64,000 nucleotides of DNA from Allokutzneria sp. A3M-2-11 16 (GCF_024213555.1 NZ_JANAVO010000002.1:186001-250000); one strand, 5' to 3'; positions 51,120-59,993 are shown, numbered from the stretch's first letter. Translations and numbers: made by a program. The notes: a model not told the origin generated them from the sequence alone.

Positions 51120-53200
51120 TCCAGTTCGGCGAGCCGCGCTTCGAGCTTGGCCGCTTCCGGGCTGCCAACGCTCTGATAGATCTCCAGCGCGCGCTCGAAC
51201 TCGGCCTTCGCCGCGGCCATGTCGCCTTGCCGGACAAGGACCTCGGCGAGGCTGACACGTGCTTGTGCCTCGTAGTGGGTGACCTTGCTGTCCACCAGGG
51301 TCGCGATCGCAGCCCTCAGGTCGCTCGCCGCTCTCGTGAGATCACCGAGCGCGGCGAACGCCTCACCTCGGCTGGCCAGGACCCGCCCCGCCATCCTGCC
51401 TTCCGACCACAGTCCTTCGAGCGCGCGGTCCAGCTTCTCCAGCGCTTCGTCGACGCGACCCTGGCGCAGGAGGTTGCCTCCCAGGAAGTAGGTCGCGAGC
51501 GCGACGCCGCGCCACTCCTTCGCCTTCGCGTTGAAGTCGATCGACTTCAGGTACGCCTCTTCGCCACGCACTGGGTCCACGTTGTCCCAGTAGCGCCCGT
51601 AGAACTCCCACACCGAACCGAGCAGCACGTTGTCGCCCGAGTCCTTGAGGAGGTCGAGGGCGATCTCCAGCTCCTGGCGGGTCCGGTCCAGGTTCCCGAG
51701 ATCGGTGTAGGCGCGGGAAACCGTGATGCGCAGGCGGGCTTCGGCGCGCTCGGCACCCACGGCACGAGCGGCGGCGACGCCAAGGTCCGTTGCCTCCAAC
51801 CAGTCCGCGATGTAGCGCCGGTTGAAGTACAACGCGACCAGTGCTTCGGCGAGCTGCCAGGTCGGCTCGTGCCATCCGCGCTCGGCACTGGCGCGCAGCA
51901 CGGCGAGGAGGTTCGCGCGTTCGCTGTCCAACCACTCCAGTGCCTCGGTCTTGTCGCTGAAGGGGTTGCGGTGTCCCGCCTTGAGCTTGTCGTGGTCGGC
52001 GATCCGGGTGCGGGTGCCCATGACCGCCTGGTCTGCGAATGCCGTGTACGCCAGGTAGTACCCGAGAACCTGGCGGAGAACGTGGTCGCGCGACTCGGGG
52101 GTTTCCTCTTCCCTCGCGCGTTCCTCGGCGTGACGGCGGATGAGGCCGTGGAAGCGGAAACGGTCGTCGCGCTCCTCGATGAGGTTGACATCGACCAACT
52201 CCCCCAGCAACGCCACGGCGTCGTCGGAGACCAACGCGGCGACGTCCGGGGTGATGTCGAGGACCGGCAGGACGCCCAGCCCGCGGTAGAAGCGCGCGAG
52301 CGGCTCCGACAGGTTCCGGTAGGCGTTGTCGAAGACCGCGGCCACGATGCGCTTCCTCCCGATCGTCAAGAAGTCCAGCCCGGTCGCCGCCTCGGCCTGC
52401 GCCACCAGGTCGGCGAGCCGCAGGTGCCGCTCGTGCTTGAGCCGCCCGGCGACGACGCGGAGCGCGATCGGCATCCCGCCGCAGAGCAGCACGATCCTCC
52501 GCGCGGCCTCCGCATCGGCGTCAATCCGCTGCGCGCCAACGGTTTTCCGCAGCAACAGCAGCGCGTCGGCCTCGGGGAGCCCGGTCAGCTCGCAGTACTC
52601 CGCGTCGTCGAGCACGAGCTCCGCCAGCCGGTGCCTGCTGGTGACCAGGACCGCGCTGCCCGCCGAGTTCGGCACGAACGGGCCGACCTGGGCGGAGTCG
52701 ATGACGTCGTCGAGCACGATCAGCGCCGCCTCGGGCATCCGGGACCGGAGCATCGAACTGCGTGCGGCGAGGCCGTCCGGGATCAGCCACTGGGGCACTC
52801 CGCACGCCCGCAGGCAACTCGCCAGGGCCTCGCCGACCGCCGACTCCATCGAACCGGACTCCTGGCGGAAGGCGGCGAAGTCGACGTAGAGCTGTCCACC
52901 GGTGAACCGGGCGGCGACGCGGCCGGCCCACTTGTGCGACAAGGCGGTCTTGCCGACCCCCTCCGGCCCCTGGACGACCGCGATCCGCTTGCCTGAGCCC
53001 AATGTGTCCAATATGGACAGATGGTCCTCGCGGTCGACCCACACCTCCGGCGAGGCGGGAACCTGGCGCGGCAGCACGTCCGCGGCCGAGGGGAGGTGGA
53101 TGTGGTTGTCGCCGTGGTGGGTGCCCGCCTGGACGGAGATGCCGTGGACGTCCCGGACCTCGTTGCGGACGTGCGGCCCGTCCGAGCCCGCTGTGCTCAT
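51113..53200 (-). CDS. NB-ARC/TPR STAND ATPase
   Basis: 695-residue signal-transduction ATPase. The short N terminus contains HGISVQAGTHHGDNHIHLP, a leader motif common before NB-ARC domains in actinomycetes. The P loop is VVQGPEGVGKTALSHKWAG near residue 78, Walker B is ALIVLDDVIDSAQVG, and the GLPEAD and GGMPIALRVVAGRL blocks fit NB-ARC. The C-terminal 300 residues are TPR repeats (EVFRE-like helices such as YEAQARVSLAEVLVRQGDMA). No effector domain is recognised. It may be a regulator or part of a conflict system. Confidence 0.88.
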   Translation of the reverse strand: MSTAGSDGPHVRNEVRDVHGISVQAGTHHGDNHIHLPSAADVLPRQVPASPEVWVDREDHLSILDTLGSGKRIAVVQGPEGVGKTALSHKWAGRVAARFTGGQLYVDFAAFRQESGSMESAVGEALASCLRACGVPQWLIPDGLAARSSMLRSRMPEAALIVLDDVIDSAQVGPFVPNSAGSAVLVTSRHRLAELVLDDAEYCELTGLPEADALLLLRKTVGAQRIDADAEAARRIVLLCGGMPIALRVVAGRLKHERHLRLADLVAQAEAATGLDFLTIGRKRIVAAVFDNAYRNLSEPLARFYRGLGVLPVLDITPDVAALVSDDAVALLGELVDVNLIEERDDRFRFHGLIRRHAEERAREEETPESRDHVLRQVLGYYLAYTAFADQAVMGTRTRIADHDKLKAGHRNPFSDKTEALEWLDSERANLLAVLRASAERGWHEPTWQLAEALVALYFNRRYIADWLEATDLGVAAARAVGAERAEARLRITVSRAYTDLGNLDRTRQELEIALDLLKDSGDNVLLGSVWEFYGRYWDNVDPVRGEEAYLKSIDFNAKAKEWRGVALATYFLGGNLLRQGRVDEALEKLDRALEGLWSEGRMAGRVLASRGEAFAALGDLTRAASDLRAAIATLVDSKVTHYEAQARVSLAEVLVRQGDMAAAKAEFERALEIYQSVGSPEAAKLEARLAELDQ

Positions 53201-53288
53201 GTCCACTCCCGGCCGCGCTCGCACTCCGTGATCGAAAACCCACGGTACGGCATCGCCGCACGCGGGGAGCGCGCTTCCGGCAGCTGCC

Positions 53289-53489
53289 TCAGGCGGTCTC
53301 GTCCGGCCGGAAGACGTCCTCGATGCGGCACTCGAAGAGCCGCGCGATACGGAAGGCGAGAGGCAGGCTCGGGTCGAACCTGCCCTTCTCGATCGAGATG
53401 ATCGTCTGCCTGGTCACGCCCAACCGCTCGGCGAGCGCCCCCTGCGACAGGCCGTGCTCGGCGCGCAGGCGCGGGAGGTCGTTGTCCAC
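53289..53489 (-). CDS. Small XRE-family helix-turn-helix regulator
   Basis: 66-residue single-domain XRE regulator with LRAEHGLSQGALAERLGVTR and QTIISIEKGRFDPSLPLAF, ending IEDVFRPDE. This compact type usually follows a small two-to-three-span membrane protein gene; here only a broken remnant of such a gene lies upstream. GTG at 53489 has a weak ribosome-binding site, so it may once have been translated by coupling. Confidence 0.85.
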   Translation of the reverse strand: MDNDLPRLRAEHGLSQGALAERLGVTRQTIISIEKGRFDPSLPLAFRIARLFECRIEDVFRPDETA

Positions 53490-53727
53490 GGCTAGATCAG
53501 CAGCGCGGTGACCGTCACCCAGAAGGCGTCCCTCGACGCGCGGAGGTCGATCATCCGCTCCACCCGTGCTCACTGGCCTCCGCGGGTGGCGGGGGCTGCC
53601 GCGAGGTGAACCGGTGAACCACGAGCGCGATGACGAGGGCCAGGACCGAGCCGCCGATCGCCGCGTAGCCCCCCGCTTCCGGCGCGAACGCGAGCATGAC
53701 GAGCGGGATGGAGCAGACCGCCCGAGC
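53490..53727 (-). pseudogene. Remnant of a small membrane protein gene upstream of the XRE gene
   Basis: One frame reads SIPLVMLAFAPEAGGYAA then IGGSVLALVIALVVHRF and stops; a second frame opens with an overlapping ATG and reads MIDLRASRDAFWVTVTALLI before a stop. Both look like pieces of the membrane protein that normally accompanies this XRE type, but in the wrong order and incomplete. The stretch directly follows the SDR stop codon. Confidence 0.4.
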
Positions 53728-54468
53728 TCAGGCGATGCCGCCGTTGACGCGGAGGGTCTGGCCGTTGACCCAGCGCGCCGGTCCGGCCAGGAACGCGACC
53801 GCCTCGGCGATGTCGGCGGGGTGGCCGAGGCGCTCCAGCGGGGGTTGGGCGGCCATCCTGGCGACGGTCTCCTCGCTCTTGCCGTCGAAGAACAGCTCGG
53901 TCGCGGTCGGCCCGGGGGCCACCGCGTTGACGGTGATGTCCCGCCCGCGCAGCTCACGCGCGAGGATCATGGTGATCGCCTCGACCGCGCCCTTCGTGGC
54001 CGCGTAGACGCCGTACCCCGGCAGGGAAAGACCCAGCACCGAGGTGGAGAAGGTGATGATCGCCCCGCCGTCGCGCACCCGGCGCGCGGCCTGCTGGGCC
54101 ACCGCGAAGGTGCCGCGCACGTTGATCCGGTGCACCCGGTCGAACTCGTCGAAGTCGGTGTCGGCGATCGGCTTCAGCGCGTTCAGCACTCCCGCGGCGT
54201 GCACGACGACGTCCACGCCGCCGTACTCCTTCTCGGCCGCGTCGAAGAGCCCGGAGACGGCCTCCGGATCGCTCACGTCGGCCTTGTGGGCGATGGCGCG
54301 CCCGCCCGCCGAGGTGATCGCCTCGACTGCGGCGGCGGCCTCCGCGTCGTTGCCCGCGTAGTTGACGACGACCGGGAACCCTTGGGAGGCAAGGCGTTGC
54401 GCCACCTCGCGGCCGATTCCCCTCGATCCGCCGGTGACGATCACGACTCGCGTCTGCTCGGTGCTCAT
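53728..54468 (-). CDS. Short-chain dehydrogenase/reductase (FabG-like)
   Basis: 246-residue classical SDR; NADPH-dependent carbonyl reduction is likely, substrate unknown. The cofactor motif is VTGGSRGIGREVAQRL near residues 11-26, and the catalytic Tyr-Lys pair is YAATK in GYGVYAATKGAVEA, with Ser in FSTSVLGLSLPG. ATG at 54468 directly abuts a 15-bp palindrome (54469-54483). Divergent from the F420-dependent oxidoreductase gene, with which it may share regulation. Confidence 0.9.
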   Translation of the reverse strand: MSTEQTRVVIVTGGSRGIGREVAQRLASQGFPVVVNYAGNDAEAAAAVEAITSAGGRAIAHKADVSDPEAVSGLFDAAEKEYGGVDVVVHAAGVLNALKPIADTDFDEFDRVHRINVRGTFAVAQQAARRVRDGGAIITFSTSVLGLSLPGYGVYAATKGAVEAITMILARELRGRDITVNAVAPGPTATELFFDGKSEETVARMAAQPPLERLGHPADIAEAVAFLAGPARWVNGQTLRVNGGIA

Positions 54469-54483
54469 GTTATCGACGATAAC
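54469..54483. promoter_or_regulatory. 15-bp perfect palindrome at the SDR start codon
   Basis: GTTATCG-A-CGATAAC touches the ATG of the SDR gene and lies 57 bp upstream of the divergent oxidoreductase. It resembles a TetR/MarR-size operator. No regulator gene is directly adjacent. Confidence 0.6.
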
Positions 54484-54540
54484 ACTATGCCGTTAGCGGT
54501 GCTATCGATTGATCTCCCGCAGAACGGGTAGCTCTGCGGG

Positions 54541-55518
54541 ATGCGCATCGGATACACGTTGATGACCGAGCAGGCCGGACCGAAACAGCTGGTCAGCCAC
54601 GCCGCCGCGGCCGAGGCCGCCGGGTTCGCGTTCGAGGTCTGCAGCGACCACTACTCGCCCTGGCTGGACGAGCAGGGCCACGCGCCGTACGCCTGGAGCG
54701 TGCTCGGCGCGGTCACCCAGGTCACCGGCCGGGTGGAGCTGATGACGTACGTGACCTGCCCGACGATGCGCTACCACCCCGCCGTCGTCGCGCAGAAGGC
54801 CGCGACGCTGCAACTGCTCTCCGGCAACCGGTTCACCCTCGGGCTCGGTTCGGGCGAGAACCTGAACGAGCACGTCATCGGCAAGGGCTGGCCGTCGCTG
54901 GACGTGCGGCACGACATGCTGGCCGAGGCCGTGCAGATCATCCACGGGCTCTTCGACGGCGGGCACTCCAGCTATGCGGGCGACCACTTCCGGGTGGACT
55001 CGGCCAAGCTCTGGGACCTGCCGGAGGCGCGCGTGCCGATCGCGGTCGCGGTCTCCGGCGCCGAGTCCATCGCGCGGTTCGCCCCGGTCGCCGACGCCAT
55101 GATCGCCGTGCAGCCCGAGCAGCGGATCTGCCGCGAGTGGGACGAGCACTGGGTGGGCCGGGCCGAGGGCACCGCGCGCAAGATCGGCCAGCTGCCGGTG
55201 TGCTGGGACGCCGACCGCGACGACGCGATCGCCAGGGCGCACGAGCAGTTCCGCTGGTTCGGCGGCGGCTGGAAGGTCAACGCCGAGCTGCCGGGCACCG
55301 CGGGCTTCGCCGGGGCCACCCAGTTCGTCACGCCGGAGGACGTGGCGGCCTCGATCCCCTGCGGGCCGGACGTGGAGCCGATCCTCAAGAGCGCGCGGGA
55401 GTACGCCGACGCGGGCTTCACCGACCTGGCGCTGGTCCAGATCGGGGGCGAGCACCAGACGGACTTCTTCGCTTTCGCGGCACAGGAGCTGCTGCCCGCG
55501 CTCAGCGAAGCGATGTGA
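54541..55518 (+). CDS. LLM-class F420-dependent oxidoreductase (TIGR03557-like)
   Basis: 325-residue luciferase-like TIM-barrel enzyme, related to F420-dependent glucose-6-phosphate dehydrogenase. Family marks are FAFEVCSDHYSPWLDEQGHA near residues 29-48, the LGLGSGENLNEHVIG loop near 101-115 and WDLPEARVPIAVAVSG. Use of coenzyme F420 fits an actinobacterium. The substrate is unknown. The ATG is preceded by a weak purine-rich site. Confidence 0.9.
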   Translation: MRIGYTLMTEQAGPKQLVSHAAAAEAAGFAFEVCSDHYSPWLDEQGHAPYAWSVLGAVTQVTGRVELMTYVTCPTMRYHPAVVAQKAATLQLLSGNRFTLGLGSGENLNEHVIGKGWPSLDVRHDMLAEAVQIIHGLFDGGHSSYAGDHFRVDSAKLWDLPEARVPIAVAVSGAESIARFAPVADAMIAVQPEQRICREWDEHWVGRAEGTARKIGQLPVCWDADRDDAIARAHEQFRWFGGGWKVNAELPGTAGFAGATQFVTPEDVAASIPCGPDVEPILKSAREYADAGFTDLALVQIGGEHQTDFFAFAAQELLPALSEAM

Positions 55519-55592
55519 GATCCCGTGTCGCTGCCCGGTCCACATAGGACTCCGGACGACACTGGGCGGGAGGGCAGCGCAGGGAGGTAGCC

Positions 55593-55997
55593 GTGGACCA
55601 GGACGAGTCGGTGACACAGCTGAGCCTGTTCGAGCAGGCACCGGCCGACGCCGGGCAACGCATTCCCGAGCAGCGCGCGCCGGACGCGCTGCTCTGCCCG
55701 AGCTGCCACCGCGCCCCGGCCTCCTCCCCCGAACAGCACGCCAGGGACATCGACCAGCAGTGGCTGGAGATCACCGCGGCCGGGCAGATCGCCGTGCGCC
55801 GGTTCTGCGCCGCCTGCCAGCCGCACCACGGCCTGGAGTTCCTGGCCTGCGAGCTGTGCGGGCTGGACCTGTTCCTGATCGGGGAACTGGCCAACGAGGT
55901 CGCCGCGGACCGGCTGCCCACGGTGCTGCTCACCTGGCTCGCCGCCGAGGGCTGGAACCCGCACCCCGTGCTGACCTGTCCCTCGCACGCGCGCTGA
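55593..55997 (+). CDS. Hypothetical zinc-ribbon-like protein
   Basis: 134-residue protein with three Cys pairs: LLCPSCHRAP near residue 35, RFCAACQPHH near 71 and ACELCGLDLF near 85, which suggests binding of one or two zinc ions. The first 25 residues are Gln-rich (TQLSLFEQAPAD). GTG at 55593 follows GGGAGG. No enzymatic motif is seen, and the neighbours do not suggest a role. Confidence 0.72.
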   Translation: MDQDESVTQLSLFEQAPADAGQRIPEQRAPDALLCPSCHRAPASSPEQHARDIDQQWLEITAAGQIAVRRFCAACQPHHGLEFLACELCGLDLFLIGELANEVAADRLPTVLLTWLAAEGWNPHPVLTCPSHAR

Positions 55998-56103
55998 CCC
56001 CGGGTGGTCGCGCCGTTCCTGGGTCCGACGGGACCTGGTTGGGGCTGCCCGCCCGATGCAGGCTCTGCGCCGTCAAGCACGGCACACACCTGGGAGTTGG
56101 GCA

Positions 56104-56955
56104 ATGACCACCTGGTTCATCACGGGCGCGTCCCGCGGTTTCGGCCTGGAGATCGCGCGGCAGGCGCTGGAGCGCGGGGACTCCGTCGTCGCCACCGCCC
56201 GTGACCCGCTGAAGGTCGAGAGCGCGCTCGGCGCGCACGCGGAGCTGCTCGCCGTCGAGCTGGACGTGCGGGACGCCGAGCAGGCACGCGCGGCCGTCGA
56301 CGTGACCGTGCGACGGTTCGGCCGGATCGACGTGCTGGTCAACAACGCGGGCCACGGCCAGGTCGGCGCGGTCGAGGAGACCAGCGACGAGGAAGTGCGG
56401 AAGCTGTTCGACATCAACGTCTTCGGCCTGCTCACCGTGACCAGGGCGGTGCTCCCGGTCATGCGCCCGCAGCGGTCGGGGCGGATCCTCAACCTCAGCT
56501 CGATCGGCGGGTTCGTCTCGTGGCCGGGCTGGGGCGCGTACTGCGCGACGAAGCACGCCGTCGAGGGGTACTCCATGGCCATGCGCCAGGAGCTGGGCCC
56601 GCTGGGCATCCAGGTGACCTCGGTGGCACCCGGTCCGTTCCGCACCGACTTCCTCGACCTCAGCTCGTTGCAGACCGCGCAGGGGCGGATCGACGACTAC
56701 GACGCCAGCGCCGGGGCGATGCGCGCGTGGGCCGCCGAGACCAACCACACCCAGGAGGGCGACCCGGTCCGCGCCGCCGCGGCGATCCTCGTGGTGGCCG
56801 ACGCCGAGCGGGCCCCGCTGCACCTGCCGCTGGGGTCGTCGGCGGTGGCGGGCATCGAGGCGAAACTGACCGAGATCGCCGACGACGTGAGGCAGTGGCG
56901 CGAGATCGCCGAGTCCACCGACTTCCCGGATGCCGTCGACGGCCGACTGCCATAA
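56104..56955 (+). CDS. Short-chain dehydrogenase/reductase
   Basis: 283-residue classical SDR. The cofactor motif is FITGASRGFGLEIARQ near residues 5-20, NNAGHGQVGAVEE follows near 81, and the catalytic YxxxK is YCATK in WGAYCATKHAVEGYS with Ser in NLSSIGG. Substrate unknown. ATG at 56104 has GGGAG 8 nt upstream. It is tail to tail with the TetR gene, with a hairpin between them. It is not linked to the thiopeptide genes. Confidence 0.9.
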   Translation: MTTWFITGASRGFGLEIARQALERGDSVVATARDPLKVESALGAHAELLAVELDVRDAEQARAAVDVTVRRFGRIDVLVNNAGHGQVGAVEETSDEEVRKLFDINVFGLLTVTRAVLPVMRPQRSGRILNLSSIGGFVSWPGWGAYCATKHAVEGYSMAMRQELGPLGIQVTSVAPGPFRTDFLDLSSLQTAQGRIDDYDASAGAMRAWAAETNHTQEGDPVRAAAAILVVADAERAPLHLPLGSSAVAGIEAKLTEIADDVRQWREIAESTDFPDAVDGRLP

Positions 56956-56988
56956 CACCACGCGATTGCTCGCATCATCGCGAGTTAT

Positions 56989-57015
56989 GCCCGCCCGGGT
57001 TGTTAACGGGCGGGC
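56989..57015. terminator. Hairpin between the SDR and TetR genes
   Basis: GCCCGCCCG (56989-56997) pairs with CGGGCGGGC (57007-57015). It overlaps the TetR stop codon and lies 34 nt after the SDR stop, so it may end transcription in both directions. Confidence 0.75.
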
Positions 57016-57560
57016 TTCTCCGGTGTGGACCACAGACCGGCGAGCAACAGCCGCACCTGCTCCGGCGGCCACGCGTCGGCAATTCGAAAAACCGCCGTTG
57101 TCGCCACCAACAGCAGATCCGGATCAACATCGGAGCGCACGATTCCGAGCTGCCTGCCGTTGTCCATGACGTCGGTCAGCCAGGCCGCGAGCCCGGCCCC
57201 GTCCGTTCTCTCCAACGCCGCCGAGGCGAGTGCGAGATCATCCGGATTGGCGGCGAGGTGCTCCTTCACCCGCGCCGTGCGCTCCCCGAGCTGGGCCCAG
57301 AAGCGGGTGGCGCCCCCGGCGGGCACCCAGCGCCCCAGACTGGCGATGAGCTGGGCTTCCACATCTTCGAGCACGGTGCCGAGCAGATCGTCGCGGCCGT
57401 CGAAGTAGTGGTAGGCCGCGGTCTTGGAGATACCGGCGGAAGCGATGATCCGGTTGTAGGAGGCGTGCTGCGGGGACTCCCGCGCGAAATGCGCCCTAGC
57501 CACGCGCAGTATCTCGGCCCTACGGTCTCCCGGCAGACGGGTGAAGCGCGGCAGCGGCAT
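57003..57560 (-). CDS. TetR-family transcriptional regulator
   Basis: 185-residue repressor. The N-terminal helix-turn-helix is present (EILRVARAHFARESPQHASY then NRIIASAGISKTAAYHYF), followed by an all-helical ligand domain. ATG at 57560 begins MPLPRF and is directly abutted by a palindrome, so the gene probably represses itself. Its other target could be the divergent secreted protease gene or the SDR behind it; neither can be decided from sequence. Confidence 0.9.
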   Translation of the reverse strand: MPLPRFTRLPGDRRAEILRVARAHFARESPQHASYNRIIASAGISKTAAYHYFDGRDDLLGTVLEDVEAQLIASLGRWVPAGGATRFWAQLGERTARVKEHLAANPDDLALASAALERTDGAGLAAWLTDVMDNGRQLGIVRSDVDPDLLLVATTAVFRIADAWPPEQVRLLLAGLWSTPEKPAR

Positions 57561-57577
57561 GTGTACCACTGGTACAC
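57561..57577. promoter_or_regulatory. Palindrome abutting the TetR start codon
   Basis: GTGTACC-ACT-GGTACAC is a perfect 7-bp inverted repeat ending one base before the ATG at 57560. TTGACT lies at 57605-57600 on the minus strand, so transcription may start at or very near the ATG. Probable TetR operator. Confidence 0.65.
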
Positions 57578-57793
57578 CCCACCGGTTCGCACCGCAAGTC
57601 AACACCCCACCTTAATGGCACCTTAAAATGACCGGAACAATTCCTTAGATTGACCACGAAGAGTACGTAAACAATTTCCCCGGAATTCTGTTAAAATCGA
57701 TCCGAGCGCCAGGTCTTGTCGTTACGTGGGGTGCACGTCACAGTTTTGCCGTCACCCCTGCACGGTTCTTCTTCACCCTGCGAAGGAATCGTA

Positions 57794-58984
57794 ATGACAC
57801 TTTCTCGTTCCAGACTGCTCGCCGGGCTCACCGCCGCGGCCCTGCTGCCGCTCGGCGCGGGCACCGCCTCGGCCGCGCCCGCCTTCGACCCGCGGATGGT
57901 CTCCGCGCTCGCCGCCGAACTGGGCGTCAGCGCCCGGGAGGCCACCGATCGCCTCCACGCCCAGGTCGAACAGCAGGGCAAGCTCACCCAGCTCCAGGGC
58001 GCGGGGGCCGTCGACGGCGCGTTCTTCGACGCCGCGGGCCGCCTGGTGGTCAACGCGACCTCCGACGCCGGAGCCGCCAAGGCCGCCGGGCTGGGCCTGA
58101 CCACCCGGCGCGCGGCCAAGGGCGAGTCCGGGCTGCTGGCGATCAAGCGCGAGCTCGACGGCGTCGCGGCGGCGGGCGTCCCGGTCGGCGTCACCTCCTG
58201 GCAGACCGACCTGGCCACCGACACCGTGACGGTGCGGGTCAGCGACGAGACGCGGCCCGAGGCGCGGGCCCTGCTCGCCGCGGCCCGGCGGCACGGCGCG
58301 GCGGTGCGCGTCGAACACGACAGCACCCCGCTCGCCGCGCACGTCTCGGTCTCCCCCGGCGCGAAGATGACCTTCTCGGCCAGCGGCGGCGGCTACTGCT
58401 CCGTCGGCTTCGGCGCGCGGGACGGCGCGGGCAACCGCTACCTGGTCAGCGCGGGCCACTGCCTGAAGGACTCGCGGCCGCTCTACAGCGGGACGACGCA
58501 GTTCGGCACCACCACCAACACCCGCTTCGCGCAGGGCCGGGCCAGTGTGGACATGGGCATCGCCAAGATCGACGGCGAGGACTCCATCGCCACCAGCGTG
58601 TACACGCACGGCTCCAGCGCGGGCAGCCCGGCGGTGCGCGGCGCCGCGCGGACCGCGGTCGGCGGGGCGATGTGCAAGTCCGGCGCCACCAGCGGCTGGA
58701 CCTGCGGCACCGTGCGCTCCTACGACGTCTCGGTCACCTACACCGACCCGAACGGCGGGCCGAGCACCACGGTCACCGGCCTCGGCAGCTCCACGGTGTG
58801 CACCATGCCCGGCGACAGCGGCGGCGCCTACATCTCCGGCGACCAGGCCCAGGGCATGACCTCCGGCGGTCCCATCGGCCAGCAGTGCACCTTCAACGGC
58901 GGTGCGCAGTCCGGCAAGTCCTCGTACTTCCAGCCGTTGACCGACGCGCTGTCGCACTACCGCCTGACCCTGACCACCAGTTGA
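57794..58984 (+). CDS. Secreted S1E (alpha-lytic/streptogrisin-like) serine protease with pro-region
   Basis: 396-residue exported protease precursor. The signal peptide is residues 1-27 (LLAGLTAAALLPLGAGTASA), then a pro-region of about 160 residues with the alpha-lytic-type fold that assists folding. The mature domain carries His in LVSAGHCLKD, Asp in RASVDMGIAKI and Ser in MPGDSGGAYISG. Cys residues flanking these suggest three disulfides. ATG at 57794 has GAAGGA 6 nt upstream. The 5' region 57606-57793 is AT-richer and likely carries the promoter. Confidence 0.93.
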   Translation: MTLSRSRLLAGLTAAALLPLGAGTASAAPAFDPRMVSALAAELGVSAREATDRLHAQVEQQGKLTQLQGAGAVDGAFFDAAGRLVVNATSDAGAAKAAGLGLTTRRAAKGESGLLAIKRELDGVAAAGVPVGVTSWQTDLATDTVTVRVSDETRPEARALLAAARRHGAAVRVEHDSTPLAAHVSVSPGAKMTFSASGGGYCSVGFGARDGAGNRYLVSAGHCLKDSRPLYSGTTQFGTTTNTRFAQGRASVDMGIAKIDGEDSIATSVYTHGSSAGSPAVRGAARTAVGGAMCKSGATSGWTCGTVRSYDVSVTYTDPNGGPSTTVTGLGSSTVCTMPGDSGGAYISGDQAQGMTSGGPIGQQCTFNGGAQSGKSSYFQPLTDALSHYRLTLTTS

Positions 58985-59015
58985 CCCGGCGACACCTTCG
59001 GGGGGTGTTTCGGCA

Positions 59016-59993
59016 ATGACCCTGGCCCACCAGATCCCAGCCCACCAGATTCCGGCCCACCAACTTCCGACCCAGCAGCGCACGATCGACCAGGAGCTCA
59101 GCGAGGTGCTGCGGACCGGCCCGTTCGACCTGGCGCTGCGCACCGCGCTGGACCGGCGCGGGCTGCCGCTGGACCGGATCCAGGACCGGCTCGCCACGCT
59201 GGGTGTCACGGTCAGCCTGTCCACGCTGAGCTACTGGCAGCGCGGGCGGCGGCGTCCGGAACGGGCCGACTCGCTGCGCGCGGTCGCGCTGCTGGAGGAC
59301 ATCCTCCGGCTGCCGCGCCGGTCGCTGAGCAGCCTCATCGGGCCGCCGCGGCCGCGCGGGCGCGGGGTGCGCACCCCGGAGCGGCTGAGCCTGACCGACC
59401 TCTACGGCGCCGACTCCGACGTGAGCAAGGCGCTGGGCACCTCCTACGAGCACATCAACATCAAGCTCGACGCGCTTTCCTTGCACGACAAGGTGACCGT
59501 GGGCGCGGACCGCTGCATCCGGCGCATCCGCTCCTGCCAGGTGCAGCGCGCCAACGCCGACGGCGCCGACCGGCTGGTCGTGATCTTCCGAGGGGACGCC
59601 GAGCAACCGCTGCCGACCGGGCTGCGCTCGCTGTCCGGGCAGCGCTGCGTGACGCGCTTCGACCGCGAGCGGATGGTCATGGTCAACGAGCTGTTCTTCG
59701 CGCGCAGGCTGGCGAAGGGCGAGAGCGTGCTGGTCGAGTACGAGGTGCAGTTCGACGAGGCCGGTGCCGCGGCGAGCACCTCCTACGAGCGGTGCCTGCG
59801 CACCAACGTGCCGCAGTACCTGTTGCAGGTGCGGTTCGAGGGCGAACTGCCCGCGCACTGCCACCGCTCCACCAGGCTCGGCCTCGGCGCGCGGGACGAC
59901 CGGCGGGCGGTGAGCGTAGACCTCACGCGCATGGCCTACCTGCACGCCCTCGACTGCCAGAAGGGCTTCCACGGCATCACCTGGAACTGGTAA
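59016..59993 (+). CDS. Helix-turn-helix protein of unknown function
   Basis: 325-residue protein, probably cytosolic. An XRE-like helix-turn-helix can be read in RIQDRLATLGVTVSLSTLSY and WQRGRRRPERADSLRAVALL (about residues 60-98). The remaining 220 residues form a domain I do not recognise. The N terminus has three tandem AHQIP-type units from a 15-bp DNA repeat (59025-59069). A short hairpin ACACC/GGTGT lies over the ribosome-binding region, 31 nt after the protease stop. Confidence 0.75.
   Translation: MTLAHQIPAHQIPAHQLPTQQRTIDQELSEVLRTGPFDLALRTALDRRGLPLDRIQDRLATLGVTVSLSTLSYWQRGRRRPERADSLRAVALLEDILRLPRRSLSSLIGPPRPRGRGVRTPERLSLTDLYGADSDVSKALGTSYEHINIKLDALSLHDKVTVGADRCIRRIRSCQVQRANADGADRLVVIFRGDAEQPLPTGLRSLSGQRCVTRFDRERMVMVNELFFARRLAKGESVLVEYEVQFDEAGAAASTSYERCLRTNVPQYLLQVRFEGELPAHCHRSTRLGLGARDDRRAVSVDLTRMAYLHALDCQKGFHGITWNW

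Noticed and set aside
53728-56955. The two SDR genes as TclP/TclS-like enzymes for thiopeptide C-terminal processing
   Set aside because: They lie 10-13 kb from the operon with unrelated and oppositely oriented genes between, and the Ser-ended core does not call for this chemistry.
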